NCBI RefSeq assembly: GCF_002307355.1
Contig: NZ_CP017481.1
Span: 3,162,001 to 3,226,000, forward strand
Direction: 5' to 3'
From: Pectobacterium polaris
Lineage (GTDB): Bacteria > Pseudomonadota > Gammaproteobacteria > Enterobacterales > Enterobacteriaceae
DNA: 64,000 nucleotides
The notes under the pieces are model-generated. The model was not told the origin of the DNA. It did not search any database and saw only the letters and a list, made by a program, of their open reading frames with translations. This document shows, one piece after another, positions 19,572-28,382 of this stretch (position 1 is the first letter of the stretch; every line of letters begins with the position of its first letter). Position numbers and translations under genes: made by a program.

Positions 19572-20454
19572 CGGTGTACTGTCGGCTGCGGTATCCCGTT
19601 CCGCAGTCGGTGATTATCGGGAGCGCGACGCGCTACCGGATATCGACCGGCGCGTGGCGAATGCGCTGACGATGGAAGTGATGTTGACGCCGAAGCCTGG
19701 ACTGGTGGATCGCGCCAATAACGGATCTCACCGCGATATGGATGTCGCGCTGTTTCAGATCAGCATTCAGGCGATTTCCCCCTGGTTTCGGCATTTTACC
19801 AACGCGGGTTATCAGCACGCTAACACACCACTAGCGCAGCTGCTGTCTCAGGTTCGACCTATCGGCATCGCCTGTGAACAGGCGATGCTGTCAGCGACGA
19901 AAGGTGTGAATACCCATAAAGGTGGGATTTTCGCATTTGGCCTGCTGTGTACCGCAGCCGGTTGGCTGGCAGGGCGGGGAGAGCGTGTAACACAGCGCAG
20001 CCTGTGCGATAGCGTCGCGGCAATGTGTCACGATTTGGTGCGAAATGAGCTGGAGACGTGTTCTGGTGCGGCGACGGCGGGCGAACATCTCTATCAGCGC
20101 CATGGCCTGACAGGGGCGAGGGGAGAAGCCGCCAGCGGTTTTAGTACCGTATGCCAGTATGCGTTGCCTGCCTTGCAGCAGGCGATTGCTGCCGGAGCAG
20201 ATGACGACACCGCGCTGTTACGGACGTTGCTGGTACTGATGGCTCACAATCCTGATACCAATGTCGTTTCACGCGGCGGCATGGACGGATTAGCGTTTGT
20301 GCAGGATTACGCACGGAGATTGCTGATTGGTCCGCTGGATCGTCAGGCGCTGAGAGAGATGGACGACGCGCTGATTGCCAGAAATCTTAGCCCCGGCGGC
20401 AGCGCCGATTTACTGGCGTTAACCTGGCTGCTGTATCACTATCCTGCCGAATAG
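19549..20454 (+). CDS. citG: Triphosphoribosyl-dephospho-CoA synthase
   Basis: A 301-residue enzyme making the citrate lyase prosthetic group precursor from ATP and dephospho-CoA. Family motifs are EVMLTPKPGLVDRANNGSHRDMD, ATKGVNTHKGGIFAFGLLCTAAG, LMAHNPDTNVVSRGGMDG and SPGGSADLLALTWLLY. The start is ATG 19549, inside the end of citX and preceded by GAGGAAAAGG; a longer reading frame back to 19351 runs through citX in another frame and is not real. It is the last gene of the cit series, and a hairpin follows at 20500-20530. Confidence 0.94.
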   Translation: MPTLRQPDGVLSAAVSRSAVGDYRERDALPDIDRRVANALTMEVMLTPKPGLVDRANNGSHRDMDVALFQISIQAISPWFRHFTNAGYQHANTPLAQLLSQVRPIGIACEQAMLSATKGVNTHKGGIFAFGLLCTAAGWLAGRGERVTQRSLCDSVAAMCHDLVRNELETCSGAATAGEHLYQRHGLTGARGEAASGFSTVCQYALPALQQAIAAGADDDTALLRTLLVLMAHNPDTNVVSRGGMDGLAFVQDYARRLLIGPLDRQALREMDDALIARNLSPGGSADLLALTWLLYHYPAE

Positions 20455-20499
20455 CAAATGAACGGGTGCGATAAAAGGCGCGGCAGGCCTTGCGATGGG

Positions 20500-20530
20500 G
20501 GCGCGGTGCATTTTATTATTTGACCGCGCC
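20500..20530 (+). terminator. Putative terminator after citG
   Basis: An 8-bp GC-rich stem (20500-20507 with 20523-20530), a 15-base loop, then TTAACACTTTTCC. The U-run is interrupted, so efficiency is uncertain. Confidence 0.4.
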
Positions 20531-20554
20531 TTAACACTTTTCCTCTTGTTCCAC

Positions 20555-20581
20555 TAAAGTTATTGAGAAAATTGCCGATAT
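20555..20581 (+). promoter_or_regulatory. Sigma-28 (FliA) promoter of ycgR
   Basis: TAAAGTTA (20555-20562), an 11-base spacer and GCCGATAT (20574-20581): 14 of 16 positions match the enterobacterial flagellar consensus TAAAGTTT-N11-GCCGATAA. ycgR is a known FliA target in E. coli. The promoter lies more than 300 bases upstream of ycgR because a repeat element sits between them. Confidence 0.75.
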
Positions 20582-20597
20582 CGTTTTCACCAACTTC

Positions 20598-20767
20598 TAC
20601 CCGTCATACTTCAAGTTACGTACGTGCTGGCTGCTCAAATTCCTTTCCACGAGTTTGTTCTTCGCTTGTCACGTGACGAGGCGCATAAGTGTGCCTCGCC
20701 CTAAGGGCCAACGTTTACGTTGTTCAAAACGAGAGCGTTTTGTCCTGTCACTCGAGGTATTTAAGGT
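20598..20767. repeat. Interspersed repeat copy (degenerate) in the ycgR leader
   Basis: It begins CTACCCGTCATACTTCAAG and ends CACTCGAGGTATTTAAGGTA, matching the two ends of the complete copy at 60812-61010; the internal GCCTCGCCCTAAGGGCC block is shared. Short terminal inverted repeats (TACC/GGTA) are kept. It is non-coding. Confidence 0.6.
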
Positions 20768-20911
20768 AGGTTTCATGCTGTTTCAGGTACTCCGAGTAAT
20801 CGTTTTCAATATGCAGCCAGTGCAGTGCATCGTGTTGGCACACATGGGACTTGAAAGATAACGAAGAGGCGTGCATCAATATAAGCCATTGACACATATT
20901 CTGTGTAAACA

Positions 20912-21676
20912 ATGGTGGGGATGAAAGCGGTGAATGAAAATTTGAAAGAGCAGTTTGTTAAGCGCAACAAACTGGCCATCTGTGCAACACTGCGCGAGTT
21001 AAAGAAGAATGATACGTCTCTGATGGTTCATCATCCTCACGGACAGTTCATCAGTAAAATTCTTGACGTTGTACCCGATAACAACCTGTTTGTCTTCGAT
21101 TTAGGCGGCATTGAGCGTGAAAACAACCGCGCACTGTATGCGGGAGCGCTGTCTTTTGTTGCTGAGCCTGCCGGTGCAAAAGTTGAATTTAATGCTGAAA
21201 TTGCGAAGACGGTCACTTACGACGGGCTGCCAGCCTTTAGCGCGCAGATTCCTGAACTGCTTTATCTTATCCAACGTAGAACCTATTTCCGCATCAACAC
21301 GCCGCTGTGGCCGCCGTTGACGTGCCGTGGCGAACTGCCGGATGAGAGTGTTTTCCTGTTCACCATCAAAGATCTCTCTCTGGGTGGATTGAGCCTGTAT
21401 ACCGACCGTGATACCACGGGGCTGTTGACTGACGGTGATATCATTAAGAGCGTGGAGATGGACCTGGCTGACCACGGTTTCTTCTGCGTTGATTTGCAGT
21501 TCGTCGGTCAGGCAATGGTGAAGATCGTCGACAACAAAGGTGAATTTAAGCTGACGCAGCGTTTGAGTTTCAAATTCCCTTCACTGAACGCGGCGCAGGA
21601 ACGCGATCTTCAGCAGGTGATTTTTGAGTTGGAAAGATTACAAAACGAAAAGAAAAAGCGGTTCCAGGAGTTGTAA
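20912..21676 (+). CDS. ycgR: Flagellar brake protein with YcgR and PilZ domains
   Basis: Up to 254 residues. The N-terminal YcgR domain (about 10-115) is followed by a C-terminal PilZ domain with both c-di-GMP-binding motifs: QRRTYFRI (RxxxR) near residue 120 and DLSLGGLSL (D/N-x-S-x-x-G) near 155. Bound to c-di-GMP, YcgR slows flagellar rotation at the motor. The start is uncertain: ATG 20912 has no ribosome binding site, ATG 20921 is too close to GGTGGGG, and GTG 20930 is at a good distance from it. A sigma-28 promoter lies upstream. Flagellar regulation fits the chemoreceptors nearby, though a cit locus separates them. Confidence 0.92.
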   Translation: MVGMKAVNENLKEQFVKRNKLAICATLRELKKNDTSLMVHHPHGQFISKILDVVPDNNLFVFDLGGIERENNRALYAGALSFVAEPAGAKVEFNAEIAKTVTYDGLPAFSAQIPELLYLIQRRTYFRINTPLWPPLTCRGELPDESVFLFTIKDLSLGGLSLYTDRDTTGLLTDGDIIKSVEMDLADHGFFCVDLQFVGQAMVKIVDNKGEFKLTQRLSFKFPSLNAAQERDLQQVIFELERLQNEKKKRFQEL

Positions 21677-21703
21677 TTTTTAAGCACAGCTTTTTGTTTG
21701 GGC

Positions 21704-21732
21704 TTTACACATAACAGCAACGTTTTTATAAC
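21704..21732 (+). promoter_or_regulatory. Near-consensus sigma-70 promoter after ycgR
   Basis: TTTACA (21704-21709), a 17-base spacer and TATAAC (21727-21732). It lies just after ycgR and reads towards a strong terminator 150 bases further on, with no sizeable ORF between. Confidence 0.5.
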
Positions 21733-21738
21733 GAGTAT

Positions 21739-21921
21739 TCGCTTATTTATCCTACTTATTACCCATAATTCATGCGAAAAGCCAACGTATAGGCAGCACG
21801 AAGAAGGGTGGGGATAAATAAATGGTTTCCAACGTTCTCAGAGCCTTGTCAGATGAGATCGAGTGGTGCAGAATACGCGCCTTGCAAATAACCGACGTCT
21901 AATAGCGTCGGTTATTTTTTT
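21739..21921 (+). ncRNA. Candidate small RNA (or short mRNA) between ycgR and plaP
   Basis: Defined by the promoter at 21704-21732 and the intrinsic terminator at 21886-21921, giving a transcript of roughly 180 bases. I do not recognise it as a known enterobacterial sRNA. It contains one short ORF, 21822-21902 (26 codons, MVSNVLRALSDEIEWCRIRA...), preceded by GGTGGGGA at about seven bases, but its last codons lie in the terminator stem. So it could be a regulatory RNA, a leader or a tiny protein gene. Confidence 0.35.
21886..21921 (+). terminator. Intrinsic terminator
   Basis: A 12-bp stem (21886-21897 with 21906-21917), an 8-base loop and a T-run to 21921. It is too far from ycgR (210 bases) to be its obvious terminator, unless the ycgR mRNA has a long tail. 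Confidence 0.85.
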
Positions 21922-21931
21922 ACATTTATGC

Positions 21932-21950
21932 TCGTCATACTTCAGGTTAC
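21932..21950. repeat. Fragment of the interspersed repeat
   Basis: CGTCATACTTCAGGTTACA resembles the conserved start of the repeat (CGTCATACTTCAAGTTGCA) with two mismatches. Only this end is present. Confidence 0.35.
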
Positions 21951-22085
21951 AGGGGTATTGGTGTGGTTTTTTGCCTTTCTCTGTGACTCAGGTTTGCTGG
22001 GTATAGGGTCTTCAACCAAAGAGGCCGGACAACGATCCGGATAGATAATTTGTGTGTGCCTGTGAGCACAGTGAGGAAAGGAAAG

Positions 22086-22292
22086 ATGGGGCAATTAACA
22101 CGTTTCGCACCGGTGCCCGCCGGTTTGTGCTGCAAAGGTATTGGTTATGGCGCGACGCAGTCGCAAGTTATCTCTGGTGCTGTTACAGCCACCTCTTCTC
22201 ATCGTGATTCAGGCGAGTCCTGTATCCATTCATTTGTTTTCGGTGCGTATGCGCCTGCCGTGATGAACGGAGGTGTGCGCCATGTCGCTTGA
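22086..22292 (+). CDS. Possible small protein overlapping the plaP start
   Basis: A 68-codon ORF starting at ATG 22086 behind a strong ribosome binding site (GAGGAAAGGAAAG). Its stop at 22292 lies 11 bases inside plaP, an arrangement typical of translational coupling. I do not recognise the product ([20 protein letters not shown]...), which has a CC pair and one further Cys and no clear membrane segment. Alternatively this ~270-base stretch is a structured 5' leader: several short hairpins can be drawn between 22024 and 22265. Not known from E. coli yeeF as far as I can recall. Confidence 0.35.
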   Translation: MGQLTRFAPVPAGLCCKGIGYGATQSQVISGAVTATSSHRDSGESCIHSFVFGAYAPAVMNGGVRHVA

Positions 22293-23652
22293 TTCTCAGC
22301 TGCCTAATGCTGGCGCAAAACGTGCTCAATTAAAAAGAACGCTCACGTTGTGGCCTGTCGTTATGATGGGGCTGGCGTACATGCAGCCGATGACCATTTT
22401 TGATACCTTCGGTATCGTGTCTGGCCTGACCGACGGTCATGTGGCGACGGCCTATGCGTTTGCGCTGGTCGCCATTCTGTTCACGGCGCTGAGCTATGGC
22501 AAATTGGTAAAACGTTTCCCATCTGCGGGTTCTGCTTATACCTACGCGCAAAAAGCGATCAGCCCGCACGTCGGGTTTATGGTCGGCTGGTCGTCACTGC
22601 TGGACTATCTGTTCATGCCGATGATCAACATCCTGCTGGCGAAAATCTATCTTGAAGCGATCTTCCCCGGCGTACCGTCATGGATTTTTGTCGCGGCGCT
22701 GGTCGGTTTGATGACGCTGTTTAACCTGCGTGGCATCAGTCTGGTTGCTAACCTGAACTCCATTATCGTGGTTGTGCAGGTTGCGATCATGGCGGTATTC
22801 CTCGGTCTGGTGATTCACGGTGTTTATCTGGGCGAAGGGGCCGGTACGCTGACCAGTACGCGTCCGTTCTGGTCTGAGAACGCCCACGTGGTGCCGATGA
22901 TTACCGGTGCAACCATTCTCTGCTTCTCGTTCCTGGGTTTCGACGGCATCAGTTCGCTGTCGGAAGAAACGCAGGATGCCGGTCGGGTGATTCCAAAAGC
23001 CATCTTCCTGACGGCGTTGATCGGCGGCGTGATCTTTGTTGCCGTGGCGTACTTCCTGCAACTGTATTTCCCGGATATTTCTCGCTTTAAAGAGCCGGAT
23101 GCGTCTCAGCCGGAAATCATGCTGTACGTTGCGGGTAAATTCTTCCAGTCCGTTATTCTGGTGTTCTCCTGCGTCACCGTACTGGCATCCGGTATGGCGG
23201 CACATGCAGGCGTGTCTCGCCTGATGTATGTCATGGGTCGTGATGGCGTATTCCCAGAGCGTTTCTTCGGCTATATCCACCCGAAATGGCGTACGCCGTC
23301 TTTGAACGTCTTGCTGGTTGGCGTGATTGCACTGTCTGCGGTGTCGTTCGATCTGGTGACGGCCACTGCGCTGATCAACTTCGGTGCGCTGGTGGCGTTT
23401 ACGTTCGTGAACCTGTCGGTCATTTCACAGTTCTATATTCGTGAGCGCCGTAACCGCACCGTGAAAGACACCATTAACTTCCTCGTGATGCCAGTGCTGG
23501 GCGCGTTGACGGTAGGTGCACTGTGGGTGAATCTGGAAGCCAGCTCGATGACGCTGGGTCTGGTGTGGGCAACAATTGGATTGCTCTATCTGGCATTTGT
23601 GACGCGCAGTTTCCGTCAGCCAGTGCCGCAATGTAGCGAAGAACCGGTTTAA
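22282..23652 (+). CDS. plaP: Putrescine importer of the APC family
   Basis: A 456-residue permease with about twelve membrane helices, matching E. coli PlaP (YeeF), a proton-driven low-affinity putrescine importer. The APC signature runs through [69 protein letters not shown] and [20 protein letters not shown] 22282 is seven bases after GGAGGT; the in-frame start at 22273 would fall within that site. plaP-sbcB adjacency is as in E. coli. A bidirectional terminator follows. Confidence 0.93.
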   Translation: MSLDSQLPNAGAKRAQLKRTLTLWPVVMMGLAYMQPMTIFDTFGIVSGLTDGHVATAYAFALVAILFTALSYGKLVKRFPSAGSAYTYAQKAISPHVGFMVGWSSLLDYLFMPMINILLAKIYLEAIFPGVPSWIFVAALVGLMTLFNLRGISLVANLNSIIVVVQVAIMAVFLGLVIHGVYLGEGAGTLTSTRPFWSENAHVVPMITGATILCFSFLGFDGISSLSEETQDAGRVIPKAIFLTALIGGVIFVAVAYFLQLYFPDISRFKEPDASQPEIMLYVAGKFFQSVILVFSCVTVLASGMAAHAGVSRLMYVMGRDGVFPERFFGYIHPKWRTPSLNVLLVGVIALSAVSFDLVTATALINFGALVAFTFVNLSVISQFYIRERRNRTVKDTINFLVMPVLGALTVGALWVNLEASSMTLGLVWATIGLLYLAFVTRSFRQPVPQCSEEPV

Positions 23653-23676
23653 GTAAACCGACGACTTGCATGAAAG

Positions 23677-23709
23677 AAAAAAGCGGAGCCCATGTGCTCC
23701 GCTTTTTTT
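23677..23709. terminator. Bidirectional terminator between plaP and sbcB
   Basis: AAAAAAGCGGAGC, six bases, then GCTCCGCTTTTTTT: a 13-bp stem with A-run on one side and T-run on the other, serving both convergent genes. Confidence 0.92.
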
Positions 23710-23728
23710 ATGGCTTTAGGCGGCTATC

Positions 23729-25156
23729 TTAGCCCACCAGTTCCTGTGCATAGGCGTACAGCGCTTTTAGCTGTGCCATCTTCTCTTTATCGTCTTCATG
23801 GAGCTGATAAAGGTTGCTGAGTTCTGACAGATAGTCCTGCAAGCGCTCCGGCGTAAATACCGCACGCCGATGCTGTAACCAACGCTGCTGTTCGCGGTCG
23901 TCCAGCGTGCCGGGGAAATTACGGGCGCGATAGCGGAAGAGCAGCGGTTCCAGGCGATTATCGGCAAACGTGAGATCCAGCGCGGGGAGGTTCTGCGGGG
24001 CGGTCTCCTGAATAATTTTCATCGCCATGCGGTCGGCATCGCCAAAGAAGCCATCATAAAGTCGTAAATCGACATCATCAGATGCGGTGAACGCGGGGGC
24101 TTCAGCAAACAGCTCCACTACTTTTTCTCTGACGTTCGCGTTGTTACGCAGCAGCGCGAGATTGTCCAGACAGCGTTGACGATCGATGCCCAATCTTTCC
24201 GCATCTTCAGGCCGTAAGGTATTGGCCGGTGCTAAGACCGGACATTTATTGATGTGCACCAGCTTGAGTGGAACTGCGCTCTGATCCGCTTCTAACGCAT
24301 CACGGCGGGTATATAACTGCTCGCGTAATGCTGCGCTGTCCAGCTCCAGCAGCGGCGTCATATCGCCAGCCAGATCGCACATGATGACCGCATTACGGTT
24401 ATCTGGGTGCCAGGCGAGCGGTACAATCCAACTGGTGTTACTCCTCGCCGCGCCAAACATACCAGACACGTGAACGAGCGGCTTCATTTGTGGGATATCA
24501 ATCAGCGCGGAAATTTTGTTTTTGTTACGCAGCGGGAACAGATACTCAAACAGCTTGGGCTGCGCCTGCTTAAACAATTTTGCCATAGCAATAGTGGCAT
24601 AAACGTCGGACATCGCATCATGCGCCTGCTCGTGCGAAATACCATTGGCTTTCGTCAGATGCTCAAGGCGAAAACTAGGCAAGCCGTCATCGTTTTCCGG
24701 CCACACGATACCTTCCGGTCGCAGGGCATAGCAGGCGCGTAGTGCATCCAGCAAATCCCAGCGAGAATTACCGTTTTGCCAGCTGTAGGCGTAAGGATCG
24801 TAGAAGTTGCGATAGAAAATATTGCGGCTGACTTCATCATCAAAGCGAATGTTGTTGTAGCCCATAATGCAGGTGCCGGGCACGCTGAACGCTTCATGGA
24901 TTTGACGGGCAAATTCCGCTTCATTGACGCCTTTTGCCAGCGCGACCTGCGGCGTAATTCCGGTGATCATCACCGCTTCCGGTTCCGGCAGGTAATCATC
25001 CGTCGGACGACAATAAATGACGAGCGGCTCACCGATAATATTGAAATCCATATCGGTACGGACACCCGCAAACTGCGCGGGGCGATCGCGCGCCGGATGT
25101 TTACCGAACGTCTCGTAGTCATGAATGAAAAAAGTGGGTTGTGTTTTCTCGGCCAT
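23729..25156 (-). CDS. sbcB: Exodeoxyribonuclease I
   Basis: A 475-residue 3'-5' exonuclease on single-stranded DNA, with roles in recombination and mismatch repair, same length as E. coli ExoI. The DEDDh motifs are visible: FFIHDYETFGKHP (first Asp/Glu), GYNNIRFDDEVSRNIF, and HDAMSDVYATIAMAKLF (last Asp). The C-terminal SH3-like and helical domains follow. The neighbours plaP (yeeF) and, further on, tmaR (yeeX) are as in E. coli, though dacD, sbmC and yeeA are missing here. Confidence 0.97.
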   Translation of the reverse strand: MAEKTQPTFFIHDYETFGKHPARDRPAQFAGVRTDMDFNIIGEPLVIYCRPTDDYLPEPEAVMITGITPQVALAKGVNEAEFARQIHEAFSVPGTCIMGYNNIRFDDEVSRNIFYRNFYDPYAYSWQNGNSRWDLLDALRACYALRPEGIVWPENDDGLPSFRLEHLTKANGISHEQAHDAMSDVYATIAMAKLFKQAQPKLFEYLFPLRNKNKISALIDIPQMKPLVHVSGMFGAARSNTSWIVPLAWHPDNRNAVIMCDLAGDMTPLLELDSAALREQLYTRRDALEADQSAVPLKLVHINKCPVLAPANTLRPEDAERLGIDRQRCLDNLALLRNNANVREKVVELFAEAPAFTASDDVDLRLYDGFFGDADRMAMKIIQETAPQNLPALDLTFADNRLEPLLFRYRARNFPGTLDDREQQRWLQHRRAVFTPERLQDYLSELSNLYQLHEDDKEKMAQLKALYAYAQELVG

Positions 25157-25347
25157 ATATGCAGTTAGCTACGTGTGCGCGCTGAGCCTGAAATCAGGCA
25201 AAACAATCTGGAAAACGGCAAGGATACCATTGAATCCACTTTTCTGTGGCGCTTTCCTGATTTGCATCACTTCCCTGACTTACATCAATAGGAGGGTAGA
25301 CATAATCGCTAGGCATGACTGTGTCCATTCGGTTACAATTTTCGTTC

Positions 25348-25366
25348 TAATGCGAATGATAATTAA
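25348..25366 (+). promoter_or_regulatory. Fur-box-like site before the siderophore ABC operon
   Basis: The stretch around 25350-25366 (AATGCGAATGATAATTA) contains GAATGATAATTA and overlaps a possible -10. It resembles the repeated NAT(A/T)AT-like Fur motif. It is about 75 bases upstream of the binding-protein gene. Partial consensus match; function follows from the iron-transport genes downstream. Confidence 0.45.
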
Positions 25367-25438
25367 ATTCTTTATTGCCTCGTAGATCACTCTGCGGGGT
25401 GGCATTCGGCAACAAACAGCGAAATGGAGAACACACTT

Positions 25439-26404
25439 ATGCGGTTAAATGCGGTGCGATTGAATGCAACGTTTGCAGTGAAGGCGACGTTATTGGCATC
25501 TATGTTTGTTCTGGCCAGCTGCGATCAGCAGGCATCGTCTTCAGAAGGAAGTCACACGGTCAGCATTGAGCATGCGCAGGGCACCACTCAGGTTCCACAG
25601 CCGCCGAAAAAAGTGATTGTGTTTGATCCTGCCTCATTGGATACGCTGGACGCGTTGAAGGTCGAAGGGATTGCCGGTGTACCGAAAAGCAGCACGCCGC
25701 TGCCTGCGTTTTTATCAAAATACAACAGCGATACTTACCTGAACGCCGGGACGCTGTTTGAACCTGCTTATGAAGCGCTCAGCAGCGCGAAACCCGATCT
25801 GATTATTGCTGGTGGACGTACGCGCGACGCCTACGACAAGTTGAGCGGTATTGCGCCGACGATCTCAATGGACGTGGATGAGCACCAGTTTATGACGAGC
25901 TTTATCCAACGCATTGAGCAACTGGGCACCATCTTCGGTAAAGAAGATGAAGCGAAGAAACAGATTGATGATTTCAAACAGCAGATCGCCCAAACGCGCG
26001 CTAAAACGGAAAATGCAGGCAATGCGCTGGTTCTGATGGTCAGCGGCGGCAAAATGTCTGCCTACGGTCCTAAATCGCGCTTTGGTTTCGTGTTTGATGA
26101 GCTGGGCTTTAAACCGGCGACCGAGTTCCCTGATTCTGGCCGTCATGGCAACGTGGTGACCTCTGAATTCTTGCTGAGCGTAAACCCAGAGTGGCTGTTC
26201 ATTCTCGATCGTGACAGTGCGATTGGTCGCCCTGGTGGCGAGTCGGCCCAGCAGGTGCTGGATAATCCGCTGATTCACAAAACCAACGCCTGGAAAAATA
26301 ATCGAGTGATCTATCTGGATTCTGCATCGCTGTATATCGCTGGGGGGCTGCAAAGCTATAAAAACCTCGTGACTACCGTCAGTGACGCGTTAGATAAGCA
26401 ATAA
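25439..26404 (+). CDS. Iron-siderophore ABC transporter, substrate-binding lipoprotein
   Basis: A 321-residue periplasmic binding protein of the FatB/CeuE/YclQ/VctP group, which bind catecholate siderophores such as vibriobactin or enterobactin fragments, or petrobactin. The lipobox LASC at about residues 25-28 follows a hydrophobic signal, so it should be a lipoprotein. The class III fold shows in KKVIVFDPASLDTLDAL, AKPDLIIAGGRT and VNPEWLFILDRDSAIG. The conserved RGRK-like ligand Arg positions cannot be assigned by eye. The start at ATG 25439 has GGAG nine bases upstream; 25424 lacks one. It is first of four genes; the exact siderophore is unknown. Confidence 0.88.
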   Translation: MRLNAVRLNATFAVKATLLASMFVLASCDQQASSSEGSHTVSIEHAQGTTQVPQPPKKVIVFDPASLDTLDALKVEGIAGVPKSSTPLPAFLSKYNSDTYLNAGTLFEPAYEALSSAKPDLIIAGGRTRDAYDKLSGIAPTISMDVDEHQFMTSFIQRIEQLGTIFGKEDEAKKQIDDFKQQIAQTRAKTENAGNALVLMVSGGKMSAYGPKSRFGFVFDELGFKPATEFPDSGRHGNVVTSEFLLSVNPEWLFILDRDSAIGRPGGESAQQVLDNPLIHKTNAWKNNRVIYLDSASLYIAGGLQSYKNLVTTVSDALDKQ

Positions 26405-26425
26405 CGGCAGGTTACGGCAGAATCA

Positions 26426-27388
26426 ATGAAGTCTTTTTACTATTCGCTGGGTCTTGTCTTTCTGACCTGCATGATCGTTGTCAGCCTGTTTGTTGGGGCA
26501 GGGCAGTTGAATATGCAGGCTGTGTGGAACGACCCGGAAATGCGCGATATTTTCTTTATCAGCCGCGTTCCTCGCACGCTAGCTTTGCTGCTGGCAGGCA
26601 GCGCCATGAGTGTGGCTGGCCTCATCATGCAGTTGCTGACGCAAAACCGTTTTGTTGAACCGTCTCTGGCGGGGACCACACAGTCGGCTAGCTTAGGTTT
26701 GCTGGTGGTGATGATCGCCGTGCCCGGTGCGACGATCTTCACCAAGATGGTGGTGGCGAGCCTGTTCGCTTTAGCGGGTACTTTCCTGTTCATGATGCTG
26801 CTCCAGCGGATTGTGCTGAAATCCGCGCTAGTCGTGCCGCTGGTCGGCATTATGCTGGGTGCAGTTATCAGTTCAATTACCACGTTTGGCGCGATGTATT
26901 TTGATCTGCTACAGGCGCTTGGCAGTTGGGAATCCGGTGATTTCTCCGGTGTCTTGCAGGGGCGCTATGAGCTGCTCTGGTTGGTCGGTGCGTTAACGCT
27001 GGTGGCTTGCTGGATCGCTGACCGTTTCACGGTTGCGGGCATGGGGCGCGAGTTCTCCGTTAATGTCGGCCTTAACTATCGGCAGGTGATGATGATGGGG
27101 CTGAGCATTATCGCCATCGTCAGTGGCGTGGTCGTCGTGGTGGTCGGCAGCTTGCCGTTTATCGGACTGATCGTGCCGAACCTGATCAGCATGATGATGG
27201 GCGACAATGTGCGCAAAACGATCCCGTGGGTGTGCCTGCTCGGCGGTGGTCTGGTGCTGTGCTGCGATATCATCAGCCGCGTGATTCGCTATCCTTTCGA
27301 GATTCCAGTGAGTGTGATTCTTGGCGTCATTGGCGCTGCCGTTTTCCTTCTCTTATTGCTAAGCCAGAAACGCCATGTCAGTCAATGA
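26426..27388 (+). CDS. Iron-siderophore ABC transporter, permease 1
   Basis: A 320-residue FecCD/BtuC-type permease with eight to ten hydrophobic helices. Family hallmarks are VPRTLALLLAGSAMSVAGLIMQLLTQNRFVEPSLAG near the start and GSLPFIGLIVPNLISMMMGDNVRKTIPW near the end, which includes the ATPase-coupling loop. It begins 21 bases after the binding-protein gene and overlaps the next permease by 14 bases. It would pair with the second permease as a heterodimer. Confidence 0.92.
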   Translation: MKSFYYSLGLVFLTCMIVVSLFVGAGQLNMQAVWNDPEMRDIFFISRVPRTLALLLAGSAMSVAGLIMQLLTQNRFVEPSLAGTTQSASLGLLVVMIAVPGATIFTKMVVASLFALAGTFLFMMLLQRIVLKSALVVPLVGIMLGAVISSITTFGAMYFDLLQALGSWESGDFSGVLQGRYELLWLVGALTLVACWIADRFTVAGMGREFSVNVGLNYRQVMMMGLSIIAIVSGVVVVVVGSLPFIGLIVPNLISMMMGDNVRKTIPWVCLLGGGLVLCCDIISRVIRYPFEIPVSVILGVIGAAVFLLLLLSQKRHVSQ

Positions 27389-28382
27389 ACGTAATACGGT
27401 GCTGACCGGACCCGTCAGCGAAAAACGTGCGGGGTTATCGCCGACGCAGCGGTTGATGTGGCTGGCTGTTGCGGCTGCTGTGGTGATCGTGCTGTTTATG
27501 ACCATCAATTTAGGCAGTAACCTGCGCTACATTTTGAAGCACCGCGGGCTGATGCTAACGACGATGCTGCTGGTGGCGTTTGCCGCCAGTGCGTCGACCG
27601 TGCTGTTCCAAACGGTGACGAATAACCGAGTGCTGACGCCGTCGATTATGGGGTTTGAAGCCCTGTTTATCCTGATTCAGACCTCGCTGGTATTTGTTTT
27701 CGGCATTAGTGGCATTCCGGGGCTGGGCGTTGAAGGCAAATTCGTTCTTGAGACGCTGCTGCTCATTCTCTTCTCCGCGCTGCTGTACCGCTGGCTGTTT
27801 ACCGGCAGCCGCAATAACCTGCATCTGGTTTTACTGGTCGGGATTATCTGCGGCACGCTGTTTCGCAGCATGGCGGGCTTAATGCAGCGTCTGCTTACGC
27901 CCGGCGAGTTTGCCATCTTACAGGGGCGGATGTTTGCCACCTTCACCCGTACCGTGCCTGAACTGGTGGCGCTGTCGGTTGGAATTACGCTGGTGGTCGC
28001 GGTGGTGATCTGGCGTATGCGCTTTCGGTTTGATGTATTGGCGCTGGGGCGTAATAACGCGATTAACCTAGGTATCGACTACAAACGCAGCGTCACGATC
28101 ATTCTGCTGCTGGTTTCCGTGCTGGTTGCCATTTCAACGGCATTGGTCGGTCCGCTCACCTTTTTGGGCTTCATGGTTGCGAACCTTGCCTATTTAGTGA
28201 TTGGTTCTAGCCAGCATCGCCTGTTGCTGCCCGCGGCTTTCCTGCTGGGCGTTATTTCACTGGTTGGTGGACAACTGGTGCTTGAGCATCTGCTGGATAT
28301 GTCTGGGGCGCTGTCGGTCGTGATCGAATTTGTGGGTGGATCGCTGTTTATTGTGTTGCTACTGAAAAAGGTTTCCGTGTGA
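27375..28382 (+). CDS. Iron-siderophore ABC transporter, permease 2
   Basis: A 335-residue second FecCD-type permease. The signature regions are RGLMLTTMLLVAFAASASTVLFQTVTNNRVLTPSIMGFEALF and ALVGPLTFLGFMVANLAYLVIGSSQHRLLLPAA. It has a longer hydrophilic N-terminus (about 27 residues) than its partner. Overlaps of 14 bases at the start and 4 at the end indicate a tight operon. Confidence 0.92.
   Translation: MSVNERNTVLTGPVSEKRAGLSPTQRLMWLAVAAAVVIVLFMTINLGSNLRYILKHRGLMLTTMLLVAFAASASTVLFQTVTNNRVLTPSIMGFEALFILIQTSLVFVFGISGIPGLGVEGKFVLETLLLILFSALLYRWLFTGSRNNLHLVLLVGIICGTLFRSMAGLMQRLLTPGEFAILQGRMFATFTRTVPELVALSVGITLVVAVVIWRMRFRFDVLALGRNNAINLGIDYKRSVTIILLLVSVLVAISTALVGPLTFLGFMVANLAYLVIGSSQHRLLLPAAFLLGVISLVGGQLVLEHLLDMSGALSVVIEFVGGSLFIVLLLKKVSV

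Larger units (their letters stand above)
20455..20911. other. Intergenic region citG-ycgR
   Basis: About 457 bases without a gene. In order it holds a stem-loop after citG (20500-20530), a sigma-28 type promoter (20555-20581), and an interspersed repeat copy (20598-20767). The last 145 bases before ycgR show nothing I recognise. Confidence 0.65.
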
